Of a stretch of 64,000 nt of DNA, positions 40,654-49,231 are shown piece by piece. The stretch's first letter is position 1, and each line of letters begins with the position of its first letter. Origin of the DNA: Streptomyces sp. H27-H1. GTDB taxonomy: Bacteria; Actinomycetota; Actinomycetes; Streptomycetales; Streptomycetaceae. The stretch lies in assembly GCF_026627445.1 (NCBI RefSeq), contig NZ_JAPNLJ010000007.1, positions 92,320-156,319 on the forward strand, written 5' to 3'. The notes under the pieces were generated by a model that worked only from the letters and a program-made list of their open reading frames with translations, did not search any database and was not told where the DNA came from. A program made the position numbers and the translations under genes.

Positions 40654-41459
40654 GACTTCTTGGCCTTAGCGGTGTGGGCCGCGACCCAGACGGCGACAGC
40701 GATCAGCGCACCCAGCCCGAAGATCCAGCCGAACAGGCCCTCGGAGACGGGGCCGAGGCCACCGAGCTTGAGGCCACCGGGGCTGGTCGACTTCTCGCCG
40801 TTGACGTGCTGGAGGTACGCGATGATGTCCTTCTTCTGCTTCTCCGGCAGCGTGCTGTCGGGGAAGGAGGGCATGTTCTGCGGGCCGGTGAGCATGGCCT
40901 CGTAGATGTGCTTCGGCGAGACGCCCTCAAGGTTGGGGGCGTACTTGCCGTTCGTCAGTGCGCCGCCTTCGCCGGTGAAGTTGTGACACTGCGCGCAGTT
41001 GTTGCGGAACAGCTCACCACCCTTGGCGATGTCGGCACCCGCCGGGTCGTACTGCTTCTCGGACGGCACGATCGGGCCGGCACCGAGGGACGCGATGTAC
41101 GCGGCCAGCTGGTCGGTCTGCGCCTGGGTGTAGATGACCGGCTTCTTCGGCACCTGGGCGCCAGGCTGCTGGGCGGGCATGCGGCCCGTGCTCACCTGGA
41201 AGTCGACGGCAGCGGAGCCGACGCCTACCAGGCTGGGGCCGTCAGAGGAACCCTGACCGCCGGTTCCGTGGCAGCTTGCGCAGCCGACGGCGTAGAGCTT
41301 CTGGCCCTCCTCGATGGCGAGGGACTGGGCGGTTTCGTCGGCCTTCGCATTGCCCGCGGGCGCGAAGGCGGCGTACAGCCCCCCGGTGACCGCCAGCGCG
41401 AAGAGTAGAACGACGACCGCCGCCAGCGGATGGCGTCGTCGTGCGGAGAGCTTTTTCAC
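40650..41459 (-). CDS. qcrC: Cytochrome bc1 complex dihaem cytochrome c subunit
   Basis: Dihaem cytochrome c (269 aa) that replaces a soluble cytochrome in the bcc-aa3 supercomplex. It has an N-terminal membrane anchor (PLAAVVVLLFALAVTGGLYAAF), two haem motifs CASCH and CAQCH, axial Met regions (GRMP, QNMPSF), and a C-terminal membrane segment (GLFGWIFGLGALIAVAVWVAA). The GTG start at 41459 has a weak ribosome site; translation may depend on the upstream ctaE message, 76 bases away. Confidence 0.95.
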   Translation of the reverse strand: MKKLSARRRHPLAAVVVLLFALAVTGGLYAAFAPAGNAKADETAQSLAIEEGQKLYAVGCASCHGTGGQGSSDGPSLVGVGSAAVDFQVSTGRMPAQQPGAQVPKKPVIYTQAQTDQLAAYIASLGAGPIVPSEKQYDPAGADIAKGGELFRNNCAQCHNFTGEGGALTNGKYAPNLEGVSPKHIYEAMLTGPQNMPSFPDSTLPEKQKKDIIAYLQHVNGEKSTSPGGLKLGGLGPVSEGLFGWIFGLGALIAVAVWVAAHTAKAKKS

Positions 41460-41535
41460 GGATTACCCCGGTGTCAGGATCTTCTGCGTCGGTGTGTCTG
41501 GATGGAGTGCCGGGTCAGGCCCGGCGACGTGTTCG

Positions 41536-42156
41536 CTACTTGATCAGGTAGATCGTCGCGAAGAGGCCGATCCAGACAACATCGACGAAGTGCCAGTAGT
41601 AGGACACGACGATGGCCGACGTGGCCTGTTCGTGGGTGAACCTCTTGGCCGCGTACGTCCGGCCGAGGACCAGCAGGAAGGCGATGAGACCGCCCGTCAC
41701 GTGCAGCCCGTGGAAGCCGGTGGTCAGGTAGAAGACCGAGCCGTACGGACCGGACGAGAGGCTCATGCCCTCGTGCTTGACCAGCTCGGTGTACTCGAAC
41801 ACCTGCCCGCCAATGAAGATCGCACCCATGACGAACGTGATGATGAACCACGTCCTGAGCTTCTTCACGTCACCGCGCTCGGCGGCGAATACGCCGAGCT
41901 GGCAGGTGAGCGAGGAAAGCACCAGGATCGTCGTGTTCGTCGCCGAGAAGGGCAGATTCAAGGCCGAAGCCTGTTCTGTCCAGTACTCGGCGCCTGTCAC
42001 GGATCGCAGGGTGAAGTACATCGCGAAGAGGGCCGCGAAGAACATCAGCTCGGAACTCAACCAGATGATGGTTCCCACGCTGACGAGGTTCGGCCTGTTG
42101 ACCGTCGGGTGCGCGTGCCCGGTATCTACTGTCGTTGCTGTCGCCACGACCGACAT
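41536..42156 (-). CDS. ctaE: Cytochrome c oxidase subunit III
   Basis: Membrane subunit III of the aa3 oxidase (206 aa), which stabilises subunit I and lines the oxygen path. Five membrane segments are visible, with the family motifs [29 protein letters not shown] [21 protein letters not shown] and [12 protein letters not shown]. It heads the ctaE-qcrC-qcrA-qcrB operon. The ATG sits at the centre of a 19-base palindrome, and AAGGGA is the likely ribosome site. Confidence 0.95.
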   Translation of the reverse strand: MSVVATATTVDTGHAHPTVNRPNLVSVGTIIWLSSELMFFAALFAMYFTLRSVTGAEYWTEQASALNLPFSATNTTILVLSSLTCQLGVFAAERGDVKKLRTWFIITFVMGAIFIGGQVFEYTELVKHEGMSLSSGPYGSVFYLTTGFHGLHVTGGLIAFLLVLGRTYAAKRFTHEQATSAIVVSYYWHFVDVVWIGLFATIYLIK

Positions 42157-42166
42157 TATGTCGGTC
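42148..42166. promoter_or_regulatory. 19-base palindrome over the ctaE start codon
   Basis: GACCGACAT (42148-42156), central T, ATGTCGGTC (42158-42166): perfect 9-base arms. The ctaE start codon is 42154-42156, inside one arm, and the ribosome site lies at the edge of the other. It could be an operator or an RNA hairpin that hides the start. Confidence 0.65.
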
Positions 42167-42295
42167 CCTTATCCCGCCCTCACCCCGGGGGGTGCCGTTC
42201 GGAGTGTCAGGGGCGTGTGCAAGGCCCGAACGGCCCATCAGATCGCTCTTCGGACGGCTTGGGGAGATCCGCGGGCGAGGCTGTGCGAACCGATG

Positions 42296-42322
42296 TTGAC
42301 ACCGGGTCGGACGGAGTAGCAT
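42296..42322 (+). promoter_or_regulatory. Promoter of the receiver-like gene
   Basis: Consensus -35 TTGACA (42296-42301) and -10 TAGCAT (42317-42322), with a short 15-base spacer. It points at the gene starting at 42368. Confidence 0.5.
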
Positions 42323-42367
42323 CCCGCGCAACATCAACGTGATTCACGGGACACGTGGAGGAACGAA

Positions 42368-42769
42368 ATGCGGGCGACTGCGCGGGTTCTGGTCTACAGC
42401 GACGACGCGGGCACCCGGGAGCAGGTGCGGTTGGCGGCCGGGCGCAGGCCGGCCGCGGACCTGCCGCCGGTGGAGTTCCTGGAGTGCGCCACGCTGCCGG
42501 CCGTCCTGAAGGAGCTGGACGCGGGCGGAATCGACGTCTGCGTGCTGGACGGCGAGGCGGTTCCGGCCGGGGGCATGGGGGTGTGCCGGCAGATCAAGGA
42601 CGAGATCTTCCAGTGCCCGCCCGTACTGCTCCTGATGGGCCGTCCGCAGGATGCCTGGCTGGCCACGTGGAGCCGCGCGGACGCCGCCGTCACCCTTCCG
42701 GTTGATCCGGTGGACTTCGCGCAGTCCCTGGCGGGTCTGCTGCGCGCGCGGCTCTCCCCGGCGGCATAA
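42368..42769 (+). CDS. Receiver-like protein of unknown function
   Basis: A 133-aa protein that resembles a single response-regulator receiver domain. RVLVYSDDA matches strand 1 with acidic residues, and DVCVLDGEAVPAGGMGVCRQIKD matches the phosphorylation site (D in VLDGE). The Lys normally near the end (before a cis Pro) is missing in AAVTLPVDPVDF, so normal phosphoryl signalling is doubtful and it may be a pseudo-receiver. GGAGG precedes the ATG. It stands alone between the two oxidase operons, divergent from ctaE. Confidence 0.82.
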   Translation: MRATARVLVYSDDAGTREQVRLAAGRRPAADLPPVEFLECATLPAVLKELDAGGIDVCVLDGEAVPAGGMGVCRQIKDEIFQCPPVLLLMGRPQDAWLATWSRADAAVTLPVDPVDFAQSLAGLLRARLSPAA

Positions 42770-42808
42770 CGGGCCCGTACGGCCCGTACAGCCCCTTGAC
42801 GGCACACG

Positions 42809-42847
42809 CAGGGGCCGCGGGCGCCCGTACGGGCGCTGCGGCCCCTG
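42809..42847. terminator. Bidirectional terminator
   Basis: An imperfect stem of about 19 base pairs. CAGGGGCCGC (42809-42818) pairs with GCGGCCCCTG (42838-42847), extended inward with one bulge by GGCGCCCGT and ACGGGCGC. It separates the receiver-like gene from the convergent transpeptidase gene. Confidence 0.8.
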
Positions 42848-42877
42848 AGGGCTCTTGTGGCCCTCCTGGCCCAGTGG

Positions 42878-44125
42878 TTACACCTGGGGGCGCAGGCGCG
42901 CCTGGTCGACCGGGCTGCGGCCCTCCTGGGTACCCTTGAGGAGGGCGCTGCCCTCGCGCCAGTCCTTCCAGTCCATGTTCCAGTCGCCGAAGCCGTTGCC
43001 GAAGGTGTCCATGTCGTCGCCGATGCTGTTGATGACGCGGACGATGTCGCCTTCGGAGATGTTCTCGTAGAACCAGGCGGCGTTGCCCGTGCTCATGCCG
43101 GTGCAGCCGTGACTGACGTTCTCGTAGCCCTGGGAGCCGACGGACCACGGCGCGGCGTGGACGTATTCACCACTCCAGGTGACGCGGGTCGCGTAGTAGA
43201 CGGGCAGGTTGTAGTACTCGCTGCCGCCGATGCCCACGGTGTCTCCGCGCATCTGGACGTAGTACTGCTTGCCGAGGACCACCTTGACGCCGTTGCGGGT
43301 GGAGAAGCCCGGCTTTCCGGTGGTCACCGGAATGGTGTTGATCACTTCTCCGTTGCGCTTGAACGTGAGGTAGTGCGAGGAGGCGTCCGTCGTCACCTCG
43401 ACGCGGTCGCCGATCTCCAGCTTCAACGGCTTGGAGGCGGCGCCGTGCAGGTCGTCGGAGATCTTGATGCCCTCCAGGTTGCTCCGGACGGACACCGTGG
43501 TGTTGGCGGGCCAGTACTCCTTGGGCCGGTAGTGGAGCTTCTTGTCGTCCACCCAGTGCCAGGCGCCCTCGGCGTCCGGCGGGGCGTCGACGACCAGGCC
43601 GCGCTCGATGACGGCGCGGGCGGCCTTGTCCTTCACGGGTTCGTTGAGCTCGGCCGTGAGGGGCTGCCCGACGCCGTACTTGCCCTCGTCCGGGCCGAAT
43701 TCGACCTTGAGGACCTTCTTGGCCGGGGTGGTGTCGAAGTTGAGCGTGCGCTGCCCGGGGGCGCCCCGTTCGTCCTCGGTGTTCACGATGACGGTGTAGC
43801 GGACGCCGGCGGCCATCGGGACGGTGCTGTGCCAGCGGTCGCCCGAGGCGGACAACTCGCCCGCCAGGCGTCGGCCGTGGGTGTCCACGGCGCTCACGTC
43901 GGTGATCCGGCCCTCGCCGCTCTTGGCGGTGACTTCCAGGGGCCGGTCCGGGTCGACCGGGCGGCTGCCGGAGGACTGGTTGAGGGCGACTTGATCGCCC
44001 GCGTCGTAGGGGCGGGCGGACAGCGGGTTGTCGTCGCCCGACCCGCATGCGGTGGCGCCGGCCCCGAGGGACGCGACCAGCAGGGAGCAGCCGATTACCG
44101 TCCAAAGACGCGGTGACTGGTTCAT
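42878..44125 (-). CDS. L,D-transpeptidase lipoprotein (YkuD with Ig-like domains)
   Basis: Cell-wall crosslinking enzyme that makes 3-3 links in peptidoglycan (415 aa). It has a signal peptide and a cysteine in GAGATACGSGDD, a weak lipobox. Ig-like domains at about 50-240 (ITDVSAVDTHGRRLAG, KLHYRPKEYWPANTTVSVR) precede a YkuD catalytic domain with YVHAAPWS and VSHGCTGMSTGNAAWFY (catalytic Cys). The architecture is that of mycobacterial LdtMt2-like enzymes. The ATG at 44125 has no ribosome site; TAGCGT ends 7 bases upstream, suggesting a leaderless message. Confidence 0.93.
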   Translation of the reverse strand: MNQSPRLWTVIGCSLLVASLGAGATACGSGDDNPLSARPYDAGDQVALNQSSGSRPVDPDRPLEVTAKSGEGRITDVSAVDTHGRRLAGELSASGDRWHSTVPMAAGVRYTVIVNTEDERGAPGQRTLNFDTTPAKKVLKVEFGPDEGKYGVGQPLTAELNEPVKDKAARAVIERGLVVDAPPDAEGAWHWVDDKKLHYRPKEYWPANTTVSVRSNLEGIKISDDLHGAASKPLKLEIGDRVEVTTDASSHYLTFKRNGEVINTIPVTTGKPGFSTRNGVKVVLGKQYYVQMRGDTVGIGGSEYYNLPVYYATRVTWSGEYVHAAPWSVGSQGYENVSHGCTGMSTGNAAWFYENISEGDIVRVINSIGDDMDTFGNGFGDWNMDWKDWREGSALLKGTQEGRSPVDQARLRPQV

Positions 44126-44179
44126 GGAGTCAACGCTATGAAGATATGGCAAATACGGCGCGCGGGGTGACTGCAAACG

Positions 44180-44218
44180 AGGGGCCCGGACTCCTCCATT
44201 GGAGGTGTCCGGGCCCCT
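44180..44218 (-). terminator. Terminator of the ctaC-ctaD-ctaF operon
   Basis: Outer stem AGGGGCCCGGAC (44180-44191) with GTCCGGGCCCCT (44207-44218), one T-T mismatch, then inner CCTCC with GGAGG. It lies 46 bases past the ctaF stop. Confidence 0.85.
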
Positions 44219-44263
44219 GGTCTCACGCTGTGGCCGCCGCTGGGAGCGGCGACACGGGTGCGG

Positions 44264-44662
44264 CTACTGGTTCTGGTTCTCGCCGCGGTAGTACTCGTAC
44301 ACCCAGCCCCACAGACCCACCAGGATCAGCGGCGCCGAGAAGTACATCAGCCACCAGCCGAAGATGACGCCCATGAAGGCGAAGGCGCCACCGACGGCCA
44401 GCGAGAGCGGCTGCCAGCTGTGCGGGGCGAAGAACCCCAGCTCGCCCGCCTCGTCGGCGACGTCGGCCTCCAGGTTGTCCTGGGCCATCTCGTCCACGCG
44501 CGCGGCCGTGAAGGCCAGGTAGTAGCCGATCATGGCGCTCAGGCCGAAGGCCAGCGCGAGCGCGGTGGTGCCGACCGGCTCCTTGGACCACACGCCGTAC
44601 ACGACGGTCATGATCAGGATGAAGGCCGCGAGCCACAGGAACATCCTGCCCTGGATCTTCAC
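44264..44662 (-). CDS. ctaF: Cytochrome c oxidase subunit IV (actinobacterial type)
   Basis: Small membrane subunit of the actinobacterial aa3 oxidase (132 aa). There are about four hydrophobic segments: [58 protein letters not shown] and [48 protein letters not shown] between segments 2 and 3 is the family's conserved loop. The GTG overlaps the ctaD stop (GTGA). Confidence 0.94.
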   Translation of the reverse strand: MKIQGRMFLWLAAFILIMTVVYGVWSKEPVGTTALALAFGLSAMIGYYLAFTAARVDEMAQDNLEADVADEAGELGFFAPHSWQPLSLAVGGAFAFMGVIFGWWLMYFSAPLILVGLWGWVYEYYRGENQNQ

Positions 44663-46389
44663 TTGCCGGCCTCCTTGCCACCAGCGACGGCCTTGGCGGC
44701 CACGGCGTGGTCCTCAAGGTGGTCGAGGGCCGCGATCTCGGGGTGGTGCAGATCGAATGCCGGGGATTCGGACCGGATCCGCGGCAGGGTGAGGAAGTTG
44801 TGCCGCGGCGGCGGGCAAGACGTCGCCCATTCGAGCGAACGGCCGTAGCCCCACGGGTCGTCGACCTCGACCTTCTTGCCGTACTTCGCCGTCTTCCAGA
44901 CGTTGTACATGAAGGGCAGCATCGACAGGCCCAGCAGGAACGAGCTGATCGTCGAGAGCGTGTTCAGCAGCGTGAATCCGTCCGCCGCGAGGTAGTCCGC
45001 GTAACGACGCGGCATGCCCTCGGCGCCCAGCCAGTGCTGCACCAGGAAGGTGCCGTGGAAGCCGATGAACAGCGTCCAGAAGGTGATCTTGCCGAGCCGC
45101 TCGTCCAGCATCTTGCCCGTGAACTTCGGCCACCAGAAGTGGAAGCCGGCGAACATCGCGAAGACCACGGTGCCGAAGACGACGTAGTGGAAGTGCGCGA
45201 CGACGAAGTACGAGTCGGAGACGTGGAAGTCCATCGGGGGCGAAGCCAGGATGACGCCGGTCAGACCACCGAAGGTGAAGGTGACCAGGAAGCCGATCGT
45301 CCAGAGCATCGGTGTCTCGAAGGACAGTGAGCCCTTCCACATGGTGCCGATCCAGTTGAAGAACTTCACACCGGTCGGAACCGCGATGAGGAACGTCATG
45401 AAGGAGAAGAACGGCAGCAGCACACCGCCGGTGACGTACATGTGGTGGGCCCACACGGTCACCGAAAGGCCGGCGATCGAGATCGTCGCGGCGATCAGGC
45501 CGATGTAACCGAACATCGGCTTGCGCGAGAAGACCGGGATGACTTCGGAAACGATTCCGAAGAATGGCAGCGCGATGATGTACACCTCTGGGTGTCCGAA
45601 GAACCAGAAGAGGTGTTGCCATAGCAAGGCGCCGCCGTTCGCGGCGTCGAATACATGCGCACCGAACTTCCGGTCGGCCTCCAACGCGAAGAGCGCGGCG
45701 GCCAGCACCGGGAAGGCGAGCAGGACCAGGACACCGGTCAGCAGCACGTTCCAGGTGAAGATCGGCATGCGGAACATCGTCATGCCGGGGGCGCGCATGC
45801 AGATGATCGTGGTGATGAAGTTGACCGAACCGAGGATCGTGCCGAAGCCCGAGAAGGCCAGACCCATGATCCACATATCGGCGCCGATACCCGGCGAGCG
45901 GACGGCGTCCGACAGCGGGGAGTAGGCGAACCAGCCGAAGTCGGCGGCACCCGAGGGGGTGACGAAGCCGGCCACCGCGATGGTCGAGCCGAAGAGGTAC
46001 AGCCAGTACGCGAACATGTTCAGCCGCGGGAACGCCACGTCGGGCGCGCCGATCTGCAGCGGCATGATCCAGTTCGCGAAGCCCGCGAACAGCGGGGTGG
46101 CGAACATCAGCAGCATGATCGTGCCATGCATGGTGAACGCCTGGTTGAACTGCTCGTTCGACATGAGCTGCGTACCCGGACGGGCCAGCTCGGCGCGCAT
46201 GAAGAGCGCCAGGACCCCGCCGATGATGAAGAACACGAACGACGTGATCAGGTACATCGTGCCGATGGTCTTGTGGTCGGTAGTGGTCAACCACTTCACG
46301 ACGACATTGCCCGGCTGCTTGCTCCGTACAGGCAACTCGTTCTCGTACGAGTCGGCCTCGGCACCCTGAGGCTGGTTGAGGATGCTCAC
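44659..46389 (-). CDS. ctaD: Cytochrome c oxidase subunit I
   Basis: Catalytic subunit with haem a and the haem a3-CuB centre; it reduces oxygen and pumps protons (576 aa). Twelve membrane helices are expected and the hallmark motifs are present: [10 protein letters not shown] (haem a His), [17 protein letters not shown] (CuB His with the crosslinked Tyr and pump Glu), WAHHMYVTG (CuB His pair) and [14 protein letters not shown] (haem His pair). The GTG start overlaps the ctaC stop by 4 bases. Confidence 0.97.
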   Translation of the reverse strand: MSILNQPQGAEADSYENELPVRSKQPGNVVVKWLTTTDHKTIGTMYLITSFVFFIIGGVLALFMRAELARPGTQLMSNEQFNQAFTMHGTIMLLMFATPLFAGFANWIMPLQIGAPDVAFPRLNMFAYWLYLFGSTIAVAGFVTPSGAADFGWFAYSPLSDAVRSPGIGADMWIMGLAFSGFGTILGSVNFITTIICMRAPGMTMFRMPIFTWNVLLTGVLVLLAFPVLAAALFALEADRKFGAHVFDAANGGALLWQHLFWFFGHPEVYIIALPFFGIVSEVIPVFSRKPMFGYIGLIAATISIAGLSVTVWAHHMYVTGGVLLPFFSFMTFLIAVPTGVKFFNWIGTMWKGSLSFETPMLWTIGFLVTFTFGGLTGVILASPPMDFHVSDSYFVVAHFHYVVFGTVVFAMFAGFHFWWPKFTGKMLDERLGKITFWTLFIGFHGTFLVQHWLGAEGMPRRYADYLAADGFTLLNTLSTISSFLLGLSMLPFMYNVWKTAKYGKKVEVDDPWGYGRSLEWATSCPPPRHNFLTLPRIRSESPAFDLHHPEIAALDHLEDHAVAAKAVAGGKEAGK

Positions 46390-47360
46390 AGTTTGTTCAC
46401 CTCAGCATTGCGGGCCGGGTCGGTCTGCTGGATGCCGGCCGGGAGGAAACCGGTCTGACCCTTCTCCGCCAGCTCCTTCAGGTGCGCCTTGTACGCCTCC
46501 GGGGAGACGACCTTGACGTTGAAGAGCATTCGGGAGTGGTCGGCACCGCAGAGCTCGGCGCACTTGCCCATGAAGACGCCCTCTTCGGTCGGGGTGACCT
46601 CGAAGACGTTGGTGTGGCCCGGGATGACGTCCTGCTTGAACAGGAAGGGGACCACCCAGAAGGAGTGGATGACGTCGTTCGACGACAGGATGAAGCGGAC
46701 CTTCTCACCCTTCGGCAGCCAGAGCGTCGGGCCGGGGTTGCCGGTCTCCGCGTTCCGGTCGCTGGGGACGCCCTTGGTGTAGACGCCTTCGGCGCCCGCG
46801 GGGAAGTCCTTGGTGTAGCGGTCCGGAATGGAGGCGAGTTCCTTGGGAACCTCGCCCGCCTTCGGAGTCGCCGCATCGCCGTCGACGTCCTCGACGTAAT
46901 TGAAGCCCCAGCTCCACTGGTAGCCGATCACGTTGACCGTGTGAGCCGGCTTGGCGGAGAGGGAGAGCAGCTTCGACTCGTCACGCGCGGTGAAGTAGAA
47001 GAGCACCGAGACGATGATGAGCGGGACCACGGTGTACAGCGCCTCGATGGGCATGTTGTACCGGGTCTGCGGGGGAACCTCGACCTTGGTCCGGCTGCGC
47101 CGGTGGAAGATGACGCTCCACATGATCAGGCCCCACACGAGGATGCCGGTGATCAGAGCGGCCGCCCACGAGCCCTGCCACAAAGAGAGGATGCGAGGCG
47201 CCTCTTCAGTGACCGGGGTGGGCAATCCGAGGCGGGGGAAGTCTTTCCATGTGTACGAGCAACCAGTGGCGGTCGCCAGGACCACGCCCGCAGTCAGCGC
47301 CTGCAGCAGCTTCCGCCGCATCGGGCGCCGCGGCGAGCGGTCGGAGCCGTAGGGACTCAC
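46386..47360 (-). CDS. ctaC: Cytochrome c oxidase subunit II
   Basis: CuA-bearing subunit that accepts electrons from cytochrome c (324 aa). It has a lipoprotein-type signal ([20 protein letters not shown]), two membrane helices ([19 protein letters not shown] and [16 protein letters not shown]) and a periplasmic cupredoxin domain with the CuA ligands in [13 protein letters not shown] and [14 protein letters not shown]. The GTG at 47360 has GGAAGG 6 bases upstream, ruling out the longer frame. It starts the ctaC-ctaD-ctaF operon. Confidence 0.95.
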   Translation of the reverse strand: MSPYGSDRSPRRPMRRKLLQALTAGVVLATATGCSYTWKDFPRLGLPTPVTEEAPRILSLWQGSWAAALITGILVWGLIMWSVIFHRRSRTKVEVPPQTRYNMPIEALYTVVPLIIVSVLFYFTARDESKLLSLSAKPAHTVNVIGYQWSWGFNYVEDVDGDAATPKAGEVPKELASIPDRYTKDFPAGAEGVYTKGVPSDRNAETGNPGPTLWLPKGEKVRFILSSNDVIHSFWVVPFLFKQDVIPGHTNVFEVTPTEEGVFMGKCAELCGADHSRMLFNVKVVSPEAYKAHLKELAEKGQTGFLPAGIQQTDPARNAEVNKL

Positions 47361-47440
47361 GTAGCGCCTTCCCGAGAGTCTCGGCCCGCGCGGCCGGCCG
47401 CGGCCGCATTCGGGTCGGTCGCCGGCCCTGACGCAGGCAG

Positions 47441-47472
47441 GGGTTTGGATGTTTATGCGGACCAAACCCTAC
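47441..47472 (-). promoter_or_regulatory. Dyad and -10 box upstream of ctaC
   Basis: GGGTTTGG (47441-47448) and CCAAACCC (47462-47469) form a perfect 8-base inverted repeat with a 13-base AT-rich spacer. On the reverse strand TAGGGT (47467-47472) overlaps one arm, so a protein bound here would cover the predicted transcript start, about 100 bases before ctaC. Confidence 0.5.
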
Positions 47473-47654
47473 TGGACGCTATTTGGGGTCGCGCGGGGAG
47501 GGTGCCCAACGCGCCGTTACTGCCCCCGAAGGGATGGATCCGCCGTACGGGGGACGGCCCAACGTGCCCCGAATGGCGGGGTCCGGACGACATCTGACGG
47601 CCCCTGACCTCGGCCGGCCGCCACGTCGGCGCGGCGGCCGGTTAGCGTGACCGG

Positions 47655-49040
47655 ATGCCGTACTTCGACACCGCGTCCGCCGCCCCGCTGCACCCCGTGG
47701 CCCGGCAGGCGCTCCAGGCCTCCCTTGACGAAGGCTGGGCCGACCCGGCCCGTCTGTACCGCGAAGGGCGGCGGGCCCGGATGCTGCTGGACGCGGCCCG
47801 GGAGGCGGCGGCGGAAGCGGTGGGCTGCCGTCCCGACGAGCTCGTGTTCACTCCTTCGGGGACGCACGCGGTTCACGCGGGCATGGCGGGGGTCCTGGCG
47901 GGGCGTCGGCGCGTCGGCGGGCATTTGGTCGTATCAGCGGTAGAACACAGTTCTGTACTGCATGCGGCGGAGGTCCACGAGGCGGGCGGCGGGCGGGTCG
48001 AGGAGGTCCCGGTGGACCGCTTCGGCCGGGTCTCCGCGTCCTCCTACGGATCGCTCGTCGGGCCGTCCACCGCGCTGGCCTGCCTCCAGTCGGCCAACCA
48101 CGAGGTCGGCACCGTCCAACCGGTGGCCGAGGTGGCCGAGGTGTGCGCCGCGGCCGGGGTCCCGCTGCTGGTGGACGCCGCGCAGTCACTGGGCTGGGGG
48201 CCGGTCCCCGGAGGCTGGTCCGTACTGTGCGCGAGCGCCCACAAATGGGGCGGCCCCGCCGGTGTCGGCCTGCTGGCGGTCCGCAAGGGAGTGCGTTTCT
48301 CCCCCCAAGGCGCCGCCGACGAAAGGGAGTCGGGGCGCTCCCCCGGCTTCGTCAATCTCCCCGCGGCCGTCGCCGCGGCGGCCTCGCTGCGGGCGGTGCG
48401 CGCCGAGGCGGACGCGGAGGCGGCCCGCCTGCGGATCCTGGTGGACCGGCTGCGACGGCGGGTGGCCCGCCTGGTGCCGGACGTGGAGGTGGTGGGCCAT
48501 CCCGACCTCCGCCTCCCGCACCTGGTCACCTTCTCCTGCCTGTACGTGGACGGGGAGACCCTGCTCCACGGGCTGGACCGGGCGGGCTACTCCGTCTCCT
48601 CGGGCTCCTCGTGCACCAGCTCGACGCTGACTCCGTCCCATGTGCTGCGGGCGATGGGGGTGCTGTCGGAGGGGAACGTACGGGTGTCCCTGCCGGCCGG
48701 TACGACGGCGGCGGAGGTCAACGGCTTCCTGGAGGTCCTGCCGGGGCTGGTGGCGGGGGTCCGCGAGCAACTCGGCGCCGGGGCGGCGGAGATGGCCGTT
48801 TCGGAGCCGGATGCGGAGTCCTTGGAGGTGGACGCCCTCGGGCTGCGGTGCCCGCAGCCGGTGATCGAGCTGGCCCGGGTGATCGGGCGGGTGCCGGTGG
48901 GGGGGACGGTGACGGTGCTCTCCGACGACGAGGTCGCCCGGCTGGACATTCCGGCGTGGTGCGCGATGCGGGGCCAGGTCTACGTGGGCGAAGCCCCCCG
49001 CCCGGCCGGTACCGCGTACACGGTCCGCCGCGCGGTCTGA
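47655..49040 (+). CDS. Cysteine desulfurase fused to a TusA sulfurtransferase domain
   Basis: A 461-aa fusion. The NifS/IscS-like PLP domain (about 1-375) has VVSAVEHSSVLHAAE, VDAAQSLGW, PLP Lys in CASAHKWGGPAG and the persulfide Cys in SSGSSCTSSTLTPSHVLRAMG. The C-terminal TusA domain (about 385-461) has its active Cys in VDALGLRCPQPVIELARVI. Sulfur could pass from the desulfurase Cys to the TusA Cys within one chain. The ATG lacks a ribosome site, but TAGCGT ends exactly 6 bases upstream (leaderless). The acceptor is unknown; tRNA thiolation and molybdopterin are candidates. Confidence 0.93.
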   Translation: MPYFDTASAAPLHPVARQALQASLDEGWADPARLYREGRRARMLLDAAREAAAEAVGCRPDELVFTPSGTHAVHAGMAGVLAGRRRVGGHLVVSAVEHSSVLHAAEVHEAGGGRVEEVPVDRFGRVSASSYGSLVGPSTALACLQSANHEVGTVQPVAEVAEVCAAAGVPLLVDAAQSLGWGPVPGGWSVLCASAHKWGGPAGVGLLAVRKGVRFSPQGAADERESGRSPGFVNLPAAVAAAASLRAVRAEADAEAARLRILVDRLRRRVARLVPDVEVVGHPDLRLPHLVTFSCLYVDGETLLHGLDRAGYSVSSGSSCTSSTLTPSHVLRAMGVLSEGNVRVSLPAGTTAAEVNGFLEVLPGLVAGVREQLGAGAAEMAVSEPDAESLEVDALGLRCPQPVIELARVIGRVPVGGTVTVLSDDEVARLDIPAWCAMRGQVYVGEAPRPAGTAYTVRRAV

Positions 49041-49143
49041 CCCGGCTCCGCGGGGCCGGCCTGCCGCCGCGGCTGGGACGGACCTGCGGGACTGCCCCCA
49101 CCCGCCCCTTCCACCCGTTCCCGGGGCTTCGCCCTGACCAGGT

Positions 49144-49213
49144 CCTCAAACGCCGGACGGGCTGAAAGGCCGCCTCGAACGCCGGCGGGGCTGGATGAAT
49201 CCAGCCCCGCCGG
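49144..49213. repeat. Two REP-like copies forming a terminator
   Basis: First copy, core CCTCAAACGCCGGACGGGCT at 49144-49163. Second copy from 49173, which folds by itself: 15-base arms 49182-49196 and 49199-49213 with a 2-base gap. Both share the core of the palindrome at 17926-17975. They separate the convergent fusion gene and adoK. Confidence 0.88.
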
Positions 49214-49231
49214 GCCAGGCTCCGCGAGGGG

